NCBI GenBank assembly: GCA_030062745.1
Contig: CP099839.1
Span: 22,743,324 to 22,807,323 of the forward strand
Length of the DNA: 64,000 bases
Reading direction: 5' to 3'
Origin: Capitulum mitella
Taxonomy: Eukaryota > Arthropoda > Thecostraca > Pollicipedomorpha > Pollicipedidae
Part shown: piece after piece, positions 13,101 through 23,806 of the stretch
Numbering within the stretch: the first letter of the stretch is position 1
Layout of the letters: the number at the start of each line of letters is the position of its first letter
Position numbers and translations under genes: made by a program
Notes under the pieces: model-generated
The model's input: the letters and a program-made list of their open reading frames with translations, nothing else
What the model was told of the DNA's origin: nothing
The model's database searches: none

Positions 13101-15392
13101 TTTTCTGAGCCTATTTTTCCGTCTCTTGCCTCGTCGTTAGACTGGCCTCTTTTCGGCAGACTGAAGGAGATCGAGAAGTCGCCGGAGAAGCTGAAGTCGC
13201 TGCTGAGCCTGCACCTGGTTCGCCAGAAGGTCACCACAGAGAGCGTGCGAAAGTCCCTGCAGTCTCCGGTTAGTGTGCAACGCTCAGAACGAGCCGGCAG
13301 CAGTCCTGTACTGGTTGAGTGTGTTACGGCTCGGCTTCCCAGCTGATTTCCCTGTGATCTGACGGATTTATTTTACTTCAGAAGTCTACGTCGCTGCTGA
13401 AAGCCATCCTTGCTCGTTTTAACGAAGTCCAAGTCGGATGTTTTCATGCGGGGAAGTATCCATGGTCGTAGACGGGCCGGATTCGAAGAATATTAGTTCG
13501 TATTGTCTGTGAAAGATTTGTCCCATTCGCCAGTGATTTCTGTGCTACGAGTAGACTGATGAAACATTGCTTGGAACCTCAGTATTTTTAACGACGCTCG
13601 CATTATGAGCGTTCAGTATGCATGTTCTGCCCGTTCTGAGTGCCTGTTCTTCATGGTCTTCATGCTGTGACACATTTGCATGGGAGAATACCCCCGGTTT
13701 GTTTGTATCTCCCGTCCCGGGAACGCCGCAGAAAGACAGCCTTCGTCTCAGCCCAGCGCGGCGAGAGCTCGCCTCTCCGCGAGCCGTGGCTGCCGTCACA
13801 GCGCCCCTGCCGTTCCAGCTGTACAGCGTGCCGTCTGACGACGAGGACCGCCTTCTGTTCCTGAGCGTATCCGGCTCGGACGGCCTCGAGCCGACGCTGA
13901 CCGTCGACGGCGGCGGCACCAACGCCACGGTCGTCGTGCCCGACATAGGGCCCAGTAACGGCGTCATCCACATCATCGACCGCATCCTGGGCATCCCGTA
14001 CCAGACGGTGGGGGAGCGGCTGGCGGTGGACCCGCTGGCCAGGTGAGGTTGCTCGGTTTGGGATTTAGCGGGCGGGGGGAGGGGGGCTTGGAGATGCGTG
14101 GTGGCAGCGCCCTGCAGAGTACTGCAGTCAGCAGTACGGGGTCAATGTCCTGGTTGTACCGGTCGAAACTTATTGTATTAGTGTCCTTGATGTGCATTTG
14201 ATTTTTTGTGGAGGGGTCGATATTTTCACACTTGCTCTCAAATTCCTGTTAGAAATTCCGAAAAGTGGTCTTTGTTTGTCCAGAAGTGGCCATTTTTTAT
14301 CCATCTTAAAACATGTGGCCTGCAGCCGGAATGCGATATCTAAACTCAATTTTGGTCTGTTTTAGTGATACGAATATCGTGGCTGTGCGAAGTGGCTTCT
14401 CTAAAGAGGTGAAGCGGAAGGACAACACGTTCACTTTGTTTGTCCCATCCAATACCGCTTGGAAGCGACTACGCACCGAACTGCCTTCGTCCTACAAGGC
14501 CCTTTTCTCCAAGAGACCGTCGCCACATGTAAGTTACCCTCTGAAGCAAAGATGACCATGGTTTTGAGAACCCTTACGTTGCCACGATACGTCGTAAAAC
14601 CATACTTCACAGTCCAAGCTGGCATTAGAATAAACCCTACGACCAAAAGAGCTGTGCAGTGGACGTGGAAAAATGGTGCGTTGCGAACAGAAAGGTGTCA
14701 GTCCGGTTCAGATTTTCTAGACACTGCCTCAGAAACGTGCTCGAAATTGAAGCTAAAAGGAGCGTCCACCTACCATTCCCAGCCGCCGTTCCGACTATCT
14801 CTAACACGCGACGCTGGCTAGTAATCCACGACTGCGTCAGTGTCAGAAGATGATGCCTCCTGAGCCGTTATCTTCCCGCGCCAGGCTACCGACATCCTGC
14901 AGCGTCATCTGGTGGTCGGCCACGGCCACCGTATTGATGAACTGGCCCGGCTCTCCGCCACTAAGGGCGGGATCAAGACGGACGAGGGCAACCAGCTGCA
15001 AGTGGAGCACATCCCAGGGTCCACAGGTAGTCTGAGATTTCGATCATTCGTGCGTAGCGGGACTGACTACAGATGAAAAATGCAAATCGATTGATGCGCC
15101 TGTACAGACTGATGGTCGGTGTACAAACCTTGTCACAAATCGCAGATATCTCTTTGACGATTGGTGTGCTGCTGTCACCATACACGTGCCTTTCCCATTC
15201 TTCTCAGAGTACTTGGTCAAGTGGGAGAACCTGCAGGCTCGCGTGGTCCGCGCCAATGTGGAGTGCACCAACGGCTACATCCACGTCATCGACGCAGTCC
15301 TGATGTCCAAGGAGGACGTCACCAGTGCGTCCGCGCGGGCGGCGGGAAACGGAGCGCTCCTGCTGGCCGTCGCGGTGCTGTTCCGGCCGTGA
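4019..15392 (+). CDS. fas1: Fasciclin-1: GPI-anchored adhesion protein with four FAS1 domains (5' end missing)
   Basis: Thirteen exons are visible with GT/AG borders and matching phases. They are 4019-4157, 7149-7324, 7685-7815, 8156-8252, 8654-8831, 9133-9183, 11628-11788, 12379-12521, 13160-13268, 13819-14042, 14366-14528, 14885-15026 and 15208-15392, totalling 1899 nt or 632 residues plus stop. Four FAS1 domains are read from their H1 boxes (TVFAPTNEAM, TYFIPIDDSF, TLFIPSNEAF, TLFVPSNTAW) and H2 boxes (MLHIIDEVL, NGVVHLIKKPL, NGVIHIIDRIL, NGYIHVIDAVL). The phrases IIDEVLEP, GHVIPN and NGVVHLI with PLM closely resemble insect Fasciclin I as I recall it, about 650 residues, so only the signal peptide and first helix should be missing. 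The C terminus is a short hydrophobic tail (GALLLAVAVLF) after small residues, as for GPI attachment. The family mediates homophilic adhesion on axons and epithelia. An NAT glycosylation sequon lies in the third domain. Confidence 0.95.
4350..4945. repeat. 45-bp minisatellite in fas1 intron
   Basis: About 12 units, each close to 45 bp, repeat text such as CTGTTGGGCCTGCTGGCGTG followed by CTGAGGGCCCTGCAGGC. One unit near 4745 is 6 bp shorter. Because 45 is a multiple of three, several frames on both strands stay open and give false repetitive proteins. It lies in the 3-kb intron between exons A and B, so it is not coding. Confidence 0.92.
4946..6734. other. fas1 intron, nothing recognised
   Basis: No exon with FAS1 features or other domain is seen. 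TTAACCGGGCACTGCC at 6697-6712 matches the terminus of repeat family A described below and may be a solo end. Confidence 0.4.
6735..7148 (+). repeat. 48-bp minisatellite made from the exon B splice acceptor
   Basis: About nine diverged units begin near 6741, 6807, 6854, 6902, 6950, 6998, 7042, 7091 and 7139. The first is about 66 bp and the rest about 48 bp. Each carries a pyrimidine run, a CTGCCGCCAG-like acceptor and a TGAACCTGGCCC-like start. The last copy supplies the true acceptor at 7147-7148 and the first bases of exon B. An AG persists at the junction position in at least five upstream units. Confidence 0.85.
7149..7324 (+). CDS. fas1: fas1 exon B: core of FAS1 domain 1
   Basis: Two bases complete the phase-1 codon from exon A to V; the exon then reads NLALSVEQLVAERTAL and, further on, VFINNARIVRG, ending in phase 0 before donor GTCAGT. 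The NNARIV strand is typical of FAS1 domains (compare NNARII in the fly protein, from memory). Its acceptor belongs to the 48-bp array. Confidence 0.93.
7685..7815 (+). CDS. fas1: fas1 exon C: H2 box of domain 1, start of domain 2
   Basis: The acceptor GGCAG precedes ATG in phase 0. The exon reads MLHIIDEVLEPTIPS then ALELMANAAKYDLGEVSIK and ends in phase 2 before GTAAGA. HIIDEVLEP is a strong fasciclin-1 signature. Confidence 0.95.
8156..8252 (+). CDS. fas1: fas1 exon D: domain 2 H1 box
   Basis: It completes the split lysine codon and encodes KFYQKVQNLEKNDVF and the H1-like box TYFIPIDDSFD, ending in phase 0 before GTAAGT. Confidence 0.93.
8654..8831 (+). CDS. fas1: fas1 exon E: domain 2 middle
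   Basis: The acceptor is TTCCAG. The exon encodes TVRNRITRPVLDGHVIPNK, then AAFDDQLQVTIKM, and ends in phase 1 before GTGGGA. GHVIPN occupies the YH position and matches fly Fasciclin I closely. The end (PYPQPSDDPFG) looks like a loop. Confidence 0.93.
9133..9183 (+). CDS. fas1: fas1 exon F: 51-nt symmetric exon in domain 2
   Basis: The borders are TTTACAG and GTAAGT. It reads LNAPAPAQDKQLPSRL, enters in phase 1 and leaves in phase 1, so skipping it keeps the frame. The corresponding stretch is absent from the fly protein as I remember it, so this is a candidate cassette exon lengthening a loop of domain 2. Confidence 0.85.
9460..10722. repeat. Repeat family A, copy 1 (TTAA-ended, in fas1 intron)
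   Basis: The 3' part (about 9836-10722) is shared with 30897-32999. The 3' end reads GGCGGTGCCGAGTTAA, and its reverse complement matches CTAACCCGCCACCGCCTGG at 9460-9478, giving inverted termini next to a TTAA-like site (the left one changed to CTAA). No transposase frame is present, so it is a non-autonomous DNA transposon, most like TTAA-targeting piggyBac relatives. AGGTCA half-sites occur inside. Confidence 0.75.
10723..11627. other. fas1 intron, nothing recognised
   Basis: This is the remainder of the 2.4-kb intron between exons F and G. No exon or clear repeat was seen. Confidence 0.45.
11628..11788 (+). CDS. fas1: fas1 exon G: domain 2 H2 box
   Basis: The acceptor GTTTCAG and two bases complete a tyrosine codon from exon F. 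It reads EVQSTTLLGDIVHQ, then KPNIAVKNGVVHLIKKPLM and DSTVLQFIQ, ending in phase 0 before GTACGC. The NGVVHLI and TVLQFIQ stretches are near-diagnostic for fasciclin-1. Confidence 0.96.
12379..12521 (+). CDS. fas1: fas1 exon H: domain 3 H1 box
   Basis: It starts after AAACAG and encodes EGAQDRFHEFYGLLQVY and the H1 box VTLFIPSNEAFRNV. It ends in phase 2 before GTCAGA. Confidence 0.94.
12880..13045. repeat. Repeat family F, copy 1
   Basis: This is a short G-rich then C-rich dispersed repeat in the intron between exons H and I. Shared phrases (GTTGACTTGAAAGCACTGAC here, GTTGACTGGAAAGAACTGAC there) and a flanking GGGGG/CCCCC arrangement match 53402-53570 in an eps8 intron. It is probably a MITE-like fragment. 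Confidence 0.6.
13160..13268 (+). CDS. fas1: fas1 exon I: domain 3 YH region
   Basis: The acceptor is TTTCGGCAG; one base completes arginine. The exon reads LKEIEKSPEKLKSLLSLHLV and RQKVTTESVRKSLQSP and ends in phase 0 before GTTAGT. Confidence 0.9.
13819..14042 (+). CDS. fas1: fas1 exon J: domain 3 H2 box, start of domain 4
   Basis: The acceptor TTCCAG at 13813-13818 gives phase 0, as exon I demands; the nearer ACAG at 13798-13801 would break the frame. It reads LYSVPSDDEDRLLFLSVSG, GTNATVVVPDIG with an NAT sequon, then NGVIHIIDRILGIP, ending in phase 2 before GTGAGG. Confidence 0.93.
14366..14528 (+). CDS. fas1: fas1 exon K: domain 4 H1 box
   Basis: The acceptor is GTTTTAG. It encodes SDTNIVAVRSGFSKEVK and the H1 box TFTLFVPSNTAWKRL, ending in phase 0 before GTAAGT. 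Confidence 0.94.
14885..15026 (+). CDS. fas1: fas1 exon L: domain 4 YH region
   Basis: The acceptor is CGCCAG. It reads ATDILQRHLVVGHGHRIDEL to LQVEHIPGST and ends in phase 1 before GTAGTC. Confidence 0.93.
15208..15392 (+). CDS. fas1: fas1 exon M: domain 4 H2 box, GPI signal and stop
   Basis: It starts after TTCTCAG in phase 1 and reads EYLVKWENLQARVVRANV, then NGYIHVIDAVL, a short spacer with small residues (SASARAAGNG) and the hydrophobic end ALLLAVAVLFRP before TGA. The tail fits a GPI-attachment signal, though the hydrophobic core is short. Confidence 0.95.
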
Positions 15393-16339
15393 GCGGCGTC
15401 AGCGGCCCGAATCGGGCCGGCCCGTGCGAGGCGCTGTTGACCCGGGACCTTCCCTCGAAACGAGGTCTCGACGATGCTGTGACGTCACCACGAGTGGGGC
15501 CTGGAGCGCCGGACTGGCTGACCGAATCCTGCCCCACAGGTACATGCAGGGCGCCGTTGCGAAGGCGCAGGTCAATCGGTCAGCGTCACGATCGCAGCGT
15601 GACCGACTGGACGGACGGGCGTCCCGCAAAGCACAATCGCGGTATAGGTGACGCTAGCATTCGACCGCTACCGGAATAGATGGCGCTGTTTATCGACCGT
15701 GATGGCGACGGCCGGTCTGCGGCCGTGAGGGGAAGCGACGAAGCGGGACGGACGGGTATCCCGTGACAGGAACAACAGACTCGCCGAAGCCGATGCTTGG
15801 CCGCCGGCTGATCTTTGGATGCGGAAGACAATGTGCCGGCGCCGGGCCCCACCTTCGGTTTGAGCTTCCAGTAGGTACTGCCCGTATGATGATTATTGTA
15901 TCTGGCAAGACGACAGTTGTGTCCTTCGTGTCACTGTTAAGTGTCTTATTGTAAAGCGCTTGAACTAAGTACTTGAAAAAGACCGTCGGAAACTAGGGAA
16001 AATGAGATATGGGTTCATGTTACCCAATCGTAGAAGAGCCGACGGTCAGTCTCATCTGTTAGGATGCCAGAAAATACAAAAAAGAAACAGATTTCACTCT
16101 TCAGAACGTCGTCGGTAAAACACAAATGTTGTAAAAACCAACATCAGGTGCCATTAGACCTAGCTTTACAGAGGGTCTAACACGGATGGCCACCAATGCC
16201 ATCATATCACTGATACGAAACCTCGCTACCGAAATGCTGTCAACAGAGTACCTCCCAGCATCCCCTCCCCCCTAAAATTGTCGCAAAATAGGCGTGCCTC
16301 TCTCTCCGTGGCGTCGGCTCGATTTGTGACAGCATGACG
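15393..16339. other. fas1 3' flank
   Basis: The first few hundred bases should be the 3' UTR. No clear AATAAA signal is seen close to the stop. No other gene is recognised. Confidence 0.4.
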
Positions 16340-17960
16340 TCATGGCTCGAGAGGGCGGGCCGATGTTGGCACCAGACACCTACTGCAGCAATACCGCGAA
16401 CGCCTGTGCAATTTACACCGCATAGGAGCCAGTATCAGTTCAATACATTCCATTGACCCGGCGAGGTGTTGACGACCAGTGCAGAACATAAATACATTAT
16501 GAATGTCCGTTCGCTGCCATGGGTCTGTTTCCAAGGCGACATATGTCTTGCAGGCTGAGTTGGTCGATGCCTCGTGCATTCCTTGCAATTCATACGTCTG
16601 CCGCCTGTTCGGAATGATTCGCATGATTCATGTATTGTGAGGGCCTCGGCTTTCGATGTTTACGCCCACTGCCGTTTCACGCCCGTCTAAACAGAGTTGG
16701 GAAGATGAGGAGGAAGTGCGCATGTCGGACTGGCAAAAACGTTGAACCGGCAGTTCTTCAAGGTCATTGTCACCTGATACCACTGAAACGAAAGATTAGA
16801 TTTAAAAGAATGCCTTTGCGTCCGATAGCCGCATGTCATCTGCTCGCCTTGTTCAAAAAGTCTGACGATTTTCTCCCTCCAGTGCGGTGCGCAGCCTGTA
16901 CAAGACTTGGCGTTTTGAACATGTCTTATGCTCTCTACGCTGTAATACTCTGCCTGCGGGGGACAAAGTTTTACTGCGGGTGCTTGTCGAACGACTAATG
17001 CACAGTCCGCTATCGCTTGCCATGCAGCTGCGTCGTCTCTCAGAGACGGTCGACTCGTCGCCTGACTTGATCAGCTGTGAGCTTCGCCTGTTGCGCCTGT
17101 GGGCCTCTGCACATCGATGTGATTTCTCCAAGTAGGTCTTGAGGTAGGGGCGTCGCTTTGCTGCCTGTTCGGTCCATGTTTGCGCGCATTGCGGGCCATG
17201 GATGCTGTACTCGTACCGAAGAGTTTTGAGGTCGGCACAATACACGTTGTAACATTGGCTGAATGTCAGTGTTGTCTGGTGAATCCACTATTGCACACCG
17301 AACTATAATGTTGTGTGCCCGCGACAGCAGCCTCTTCTTCACAGAGATGGGGAAGGGGAAGGTGCAGCAGTGCAACTTTGTTCCCCAACCATGGAATGGG
17401 AGTGTGAACCCCCTGTCATCAAACAAATGGTGGCCTGTAATTAAGCTGAGATTGGCGGGTCGCTGTTCAGCACCCACCTGGAGGCACTCTCACTGTTATC
17501 CAAATGTTATAACAGTAATGGCATTGCGGTGCACTATGCTCTTGGCCACCGCCGCGGAGCCCGACTGTGCGTTGCCTTATTTCGATGGCTTTGGTCTTGG
17601 TAGAAAATTAGAAGCCGCAAATAGCAGGCGCGCACACACACGCCAATATTTGCTTGTACATGTTAATATGTCTTTGTAATCGATTTTGTGAAGTACCAGA
17701 GAGCAGAACCAGACAACTTTTGACATACTTATAATTTATCTTCGTACAGAACAACCAAAATTTTCCTCTCAATGAACGCCATTCAATGAACGCCCCACCC
17801 CGTATTCTTCGCAAATTGCCACGTATGTAGTGTAAAGTCGAAGAATATACGTGTGAATGTTGTAAAATTGCCAGGACTGATGAAGAACGGGGACCAGCCA
17901 TCCACGACAAGGCTCTGCTTAGGTTCAGTTTTTTGACGGGTGTCAATGATAAAAGAATAC
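16340..17960 (-). other. Unrecognised region, possible decayed transposase fragment
   Basis: On the minus strand, 17477-17040 reads LFDDRGFTLPFHGWGTKL and then KKRLLSRAHNIIVRCAIVDS. This loosely recalls the DRGF and IHVERAI region of DDE transposases of the Harbinger/IS4-like type. The match is weak and the basic, low-complexity neighbouring frames add nothing. It may be chance. Plus-strand frames in the same interval are not recognised. Confidence 0.2.
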
Positions 17961-18015
17961 GGGCAGCTTATGTGCCGTTCTTGTCGGCCGCCGCCTTACT
18001 CAGACAACTGTACTG

Positions 18016-18290
18016 TTCCCTTGGCTGTCTCCTGATCCAAACCTCGGCACCACTCCATTGGCTGCCTCCTGATCCAGACCTCGGCACCACTCCATTGGCT
18101 GCCTCCTGATCCAGACCTCGGCCCCACCTCTGTGACTGCCGCGTGATCTAGACGTCGGCACCGCTCCTGCTGCTACCGCCTGAAGTAGACTGCGGCATCG
18201 TTCCTATGGCTACCATCTGATTTAGACCTCGGCAACGTTTCTGTGACTGCTGCCCGATCCAGACCTCTGCACCGCTCCTGTGGTGTAGTT
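18016..18290. repeat. 37-bp minisatellite
   Basis: Units such as TGGCTGCCTCCTGATCCAGA then CCTCGGCACCACTCCAT repeat every 37 bp at first (starts near 18053 and 18090) and become more diverged and slightly longer to the right. About seven units. Confidence 0.8.
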
Positions 18291-18393
18291 CCTGACACCC
18301 CAATGGCCCAGCCGCTGAATGTATCCCCGTTTGGTGGTCAATGGCCCGATGAAACAGCGACAGGTTGACTAAGCCCTTGCGGGCTATCGGTGC

Positions 18394-18418
18394 CTGTGAC
18401 CTGTGACCTGTGACCTGC
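18394..18418. repeat. TGTGACC short tandem repeat
   Basis: Three copies of TGTGACC stand in a row. The motif contains the TGACC core of a nuclear-receptor half-site. Confidence 0.7.
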
Positions 18419-18529
18419 TGAACTGTACGAATAATCTGCCAAAACAGTGCATCCTAGACCACGGGGAAACCGTCTCTGAAACAAGTGTCACGGCATAGAC
18501 ATAGTTTGAATGAATTTTAGTGGTCATCT

Positions 18530-19491
18530 ATTGATTTGAGCTAGTACCCACACCAAAGACCTGATGCCAACTTGCCAGTCCAGGGGGTGCAACCCCACAG
18601 GTTTTCCGGGATAGACGCTGAACCGGTCGGTCAAATGGGCTGAAATTTTGGCCACCTGAGTTTTAAATCTTTTTACACATGCACGGACAACTTTAAGCTG
18701 ATGTCATGTCAGGGCACTGAGCTGTGATCTCGTTCCCGAGGGCCTGCAAGTCACAGTTGTCGAAAATTTGAACCATACCGCCCTAAATAGTGCTTTCTAG
18801 GTGGTTTCAGATCAAATTGTTGTTCATTGGTGGTTCTAGAAATAACATCCGGCTTTGAGGTGATCTTTGGTCCCCATTGAAAGATCCAGGGCATCTAAAC
18901 TTTAGGTCGTATCGGATGACATTCCGAGAAAATTGGTCTGCTGTGACTTGCTTTTCAACGTGTATTTAGTGGCATCATATGTTTCTGTGGGCGCGTGGTT
19001 TGTCCGTAGCGGGTACGAGGTCATTCAAGGTCAATGGCATGTCAGGTCAGGTTCCGGAATTCTTCTCAAGTGATGGAATTCGATCTTTTACCAAGCAACG
19101 AAACCGCTGTGACACGGTTCAAGGCCGTTTTAAGGCCATTCGAGGTCAAGGTTCAGGTGATCTTGTGTGACCTCATGTGACATTTTCCGACCACTTGGAC
19201 ACCATTATGGCCTTCGTAGACCTTATAAAGCGTTGCCTTGTGTATGCCGAAAAGGGCCGTGCAAACCACGTAAAAACTGGGTCTGATCTCGACTGACGTA
19301 ACACGACAGGTCAGTGGTAAGATATTTCTTAAAATGCCCTATGAAGAAGTTGTAGAGAGCAGTGAGGGCTGTCTACTGTTTTTTGTTTTTTTTTTCGTTC
19401 TTGTATGTCAGGTGTTGAAACACGTCGCCGCATCACCCCTCTCCCCTGGACTAGCGAAGGTGGCGAAAACCAGAAAGCCGGCTAGGGTTAA
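18530..19491. repeat. Repeat-like segment D ending in TTAA
   Basis: The right end reads GCCGGCTAGGGTTAA (to 19491), whose reverse complement starts TTAACCCTAGCCGGC, the same style of terminus as families A and B. AGGTCA-type half-sites are dense at 19019-19150. The left end could not be placed and no second copy is in the window. Confidence 0.4.
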
Positions 19492-20333
19492 ATCGTTACT
19501 TACATGATTAAACAGTCACGATATTCACTTCATATGTGCTGCTATCTTACCTCTATCACCGTCTTGTTGTGCTGAGAATATTGACTGAGAGCCCCGCAAT
19601 GATTTTTGATGGTCCTGGTCATAGCCACGTATCAGGAGTTTTGCAACCAAACTAGCACTGTTGTCATGGATAACGGTTTCTGCGGCATACGGCTTGAGGT
19701 GAATCTTGTGCTTCAGCGTCATTTTGCACCGCGCAGTGACAGTCATACGACTTCTGCTCAGTTCAACAAAACTTACCGTATCGTCGCCGTAGGGACTCTA
19801 AGCAACCCTGGGATACGGATGTACATATTTTTGCCTTCATTTAGCCTTTCTTTTTTGCCGCTTCTTTTGTCTCTCTCTTTCTCACACCTTTGTCCAATTT
19901 CTTTCCAGAAAAATATGTCCTTTCCGTACTGCTGATGTTTGAGAGCAAGATCTTTTTCATGTTGTGCTCCCATCTGAATGTCTCAGCATGGTCGCAAGCT
20001 CGATCGGTTCAGCGGAAAGACATGCCATTTTTGAGTTGGTAGATTCGTTAGCAATGAAAGTTTTTAACATCTGTCATTGATGGTAATTACGGATACTCAC
20101 GACGTTGCTATTTTCCAGTGCCTTTGAATTCTTTAGTGCACATTTCGCCACGGAATGAACAATGATTGATGTGCAGGTAGCTGTGATATGCATACCATAT
20201 GAGCGAATCTATTTTACAGCAAGGTATGCCAGTCTGCAAACCGTGTCCGGGGATCAACAAGATACTGGGTAAAGCATATTGCAGATGTTGCTTGTTTACA
20301 TACGCACGGAAAAATGTTACACCCATTGGGTTT

Positions 20334-20535
20334 GGTGAGCTAAACTTGCACAGGTATATTTTTGTTACGCAACGTCCCTAATTTGGGCTGCTTGAGCAAA
20401 ATCGATCTGCTGGAACCACACACAAAAACATGTTCCACCAATCCGGGTTTTTATGAGCTAAACGTGCATATTTTTGGGCAACCCATCACCCCTAATTCGG
20501 GCTGTTTCAGCAAAAAGGATGTGCTAGAATCGTCT
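20334..20535. repeat. Diverged tandem duplication, about 118 bp period
   Basis: Two copies share GAGCTAAACTTGCAC / GAGCTAAACGTGCAT and CCTAATTTGGGCTGCTTGAG / CCTAATTCGGGCTGTTTCAG with the same order and spacing. Confidence 0.65.
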
Positions 20536-21293
20536 TTACCCACGATGGTTTGCATTGTAAGGCTCCATTGAACGTGACGGGCTCAGCTGAACCTAGCGTA
20601 GAATTATACTTCTCAACTTGCTGCCTTCCGGATTGAATTCTTCCTGCGAAACAGGTTCATATGAACTCATGATCTCTGGATAGCACAAAAAACAGATTCG
20701 CTCCAGCATATCTTTCAGCAAGTGATCTCGTGTCACACCGCGTCAGCTCATCTTAATCCGGTGGGGCCGTAAAAAACTGTTGAGCTGAGCGAGAAGTTGA
20801 GGTCATTGCAGAAGACGCTGCGCGCACAGTTAAAAACATTCGTTGACACGCGCAATGGAACGGGGTTTCGTGCTAACGCGCACTGGAAGGAACGGAGCAC
20901 AAAGTGTCTCCCCCCCCGATTTCGGGAGCAAAAAGAGTTAGAAGCATGAAATTCTGTGGGTAAGTTAGAGGCATAAAGATTTACATAGTGCGTAATTTTC
21001 ATGACCCTAGGTCAATATCTTCAGGGTCAAATGAGGTCGAAAATGTCAACTTTGGGCACTTTTTCGACCGGTACAGGCAATTCCGTATGGCTTTTCGGCT
21101 TCATGGAGATTGAGTCCCGACTGGTGAATGAATCGCAGGGTCTGCAATGAAGCATGACTAATGGGTGTGGCAACCCATTGCGCAGGTATGGCAACTGCTT
21201 CACCGCTTTTGGATCACTTGAACATTATGCCTGTGGTGGTCCATGGAAAAGCCACTTCATATGACCGTATCACTGGAGGCGCCACGAGGGAGC

Positions 21294-21312
21294 GGGGGGG
21301 GGGGGGGGGGGG
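21294..21312. repeat. Poly-G run
   Basis: Nineteen consecutive G bases (21294-21312). Confidence 0.9.
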
Positions 21313-23806
21313 CATGCGAGGGAATACGTTTTCCTAGCTCGGATATTCAGTACGATAAAAATCATGGAAAGGCCCGCCCTTTGGGACGCAGAGAGCAGTG
21401 CCCCGCCTGAGATGGACAAGCAAACATCTATCTTTTGTACTTTAGACCAAACTGAGTTACTTCATCACCAGTGAATGGTCAAATGGGAATAGATACCTCT
21501 GTTTTGTAGAATGGAATTAGGTACCATGAACGAAATGGAATCTCAAAGAAAATCTTAAGATACTTCTTATTACAGATATCTCTTTGCGATCTTCCATCCC
21601 AATCAACTACATGGTGGGCAAGGCGTACGCCTTAGGAGGAATCGCTGTATGTCGGCATGGTTTCAAGACACGTGATAAGTGTAAACTAAAATCTGCCGAT
21701 TCCACGTCTTCCATTATCCACTTTGGCAACACGACTTTGGTCGGCGCAAACTACATGACTCTTTCTCCCTTAAAAGCAGATATGCACACAAAAGCACTTC
21801 GGGGGATTTTTCAGTCAGCGCCGGCTGGGCTGTACCTGTTACTGCGGCCGAGGCCGGGGAAGGAATGGCGTCCTTGACGTGCTTTTCGCGCACACGACGG
21901 TCATTCATCTAGAAGCGTTGTATGCAATGGTCCTTTACATGTATTTTTAAACTGGCTCTGCTTTTTATGGGTTCGTTATCAAAATCCTTGCCTTTTAGGA
22001 AGAAAGAGCTTGACTTTTCGTGACTCACACTTGTCGCCTTTGCTTCACCCCGCACGGCTTTGGCGGAAAATTGCGCGGCGCCGCCAGTGGGGCGTAGGTT
22101 CAGTTAATAAAGCTTGGGGGCTCCGACGCACTCACAAAAGTATGCGCAAGACTGCACACTTAGTAGTAATACAGAAAGGGATTCGGACATACGGGATATA
22201 CAGGACAGTCTGGACAATAAAGTCCAACGTCTTGACAGTTTGACGGTTCCCATCTAAATAGTGATTTTACGGTTTCCAGCTATACATGAGATACTACCGT
22301 GGAATTCTTCTCTTCTGGACAAAAACTCATTAACTTCTGCTTGAATTTTGAAGCATGGCGGACTTGATTCATGACCATTTGGTACGGACGCAGGAACAGG
22401 GGAAGGGCAGCCAGGAAAGGAATTTCTTCAAGACGACCTGGGGCAAAGACTAGTTTTAAGTAATGGTTTGATTATGATAAGTACATGATAAAAACGACGA
22501 AAAATATATGATAAAAACGAAAAATAATGAAAGAATAAAAAATAAACATAGTAATAAATAATGACAAATAGTGGTTTAAAGCCCGCCCAGTCGTCGCTCA
22601 TATGCCTCAGGATGAACTGAACTACTTATGATGTTGAGAAGGTAACTGCCATTGCTTTTAAGTGCCATCCATGTCCAATACATTCGAGGGTTTGCATTGT
22701 CCATAACAGGTTTTGTTGGGACGCTTACGAACGTCTTTATTGGAATACAACGAAGAGCTGCTACCGAAAGGGAAGAAACTGCGAAAATAATTCACGCAAG
22801 GAATATAGACTACACAGGCCAAACCTAGCATCTTCAAATGCGCTTGTTGCAGTTTTTGTCCAGACCAGGTAAATGGGAACTATATACTTTAACAGGTGTT
22901 CGAAAACTCAGATAGTTGCAAACTTGCTGTTTGCTGAAAAAAAATCACTTCGCAATGAAATAATGTACTGCGAGGGACGAATATAACGAAACATATGATG
23001 AAGGCGTAATTAATTAGAATGTTCTTTTTCTTAATTCAAAAATATTGCATAAATGGATTTTATACCCGTCTTACGAGGTTCATCAATGCGGTACAATAGA
23101 ACAACTTTAAAGGCTACCAAGTAATCCTGACATTTAAGCCGAAGTCTTAGCATGCAAACAATTTCCCTTTTCTGAGTCATGGTCACCTACCACGAAACTT
23201 TGGTAACATTTTATCATTTATTTTAACATTTCATAGTGAATATTTCGAGTTAATTTACATACGTCCTTTGTTAAAATCATTTTTAACGTTTAGATGACAT
23301 CTTTGTATGATAGCAGACACTTACCCAAAGCATTTCGCTGCACCGAAGGGAATTTCCTTCCAGAGCTCTGTTCGATAACATGACCGTGCAAAATGTAACT
23401 GATTTGGAAGGAGTTTTACATAATTTTCTCAGTTTTATATGAATGGACGTCAAGAAGTGGACGACAAGAAAGAAATATTTCGGCTGTGGCAATGGGTTAA
23501 AGTCAGGGCTGTAAGTCGTGAAATGCATTGGTTTATCCAGCATGTTTTTTTGTTTATATTAATAGTGGTATACTAGGCAAAAGCTGTTTCATGGGCTGAT
23601 AGTGATCCAGATCAACTACACCGCTTTAATAAAGTGAAGCTGTGAACATTGAGGCATGCTTGGACTTCAGCAAATAAGAGACGTAACTGAAATCGCAAAG
23701 CTGAATAATGTGTTACTGATGATTGACGTTCATTTCGGGCCAACGTTATCCTCTGAATGTGCAAACTTAAATTGGTAAACTCAGCAAATGCTGGCACCAG
23801 CTTTGC

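Larger units (their letters stand above)
19492..23806. other. Intergenic DNA without recognised genes
   Basis: Mostly AT-leaning sequence. Small features listed separately are a degenerate tandem duplication near 20334 and a G run near 21294. AGGTCA-like text occurs near 21010. No protein domain is visible. Confidence 0.45.

Noticed and set aside
13802-13818. Earlier acceptor for fas1 exon J at 13801
   Set aside because: It would shift the frame relative to exon I. The TTCCAG at 13813-13818 restores phase 0 and the total length is then a multiple of three.
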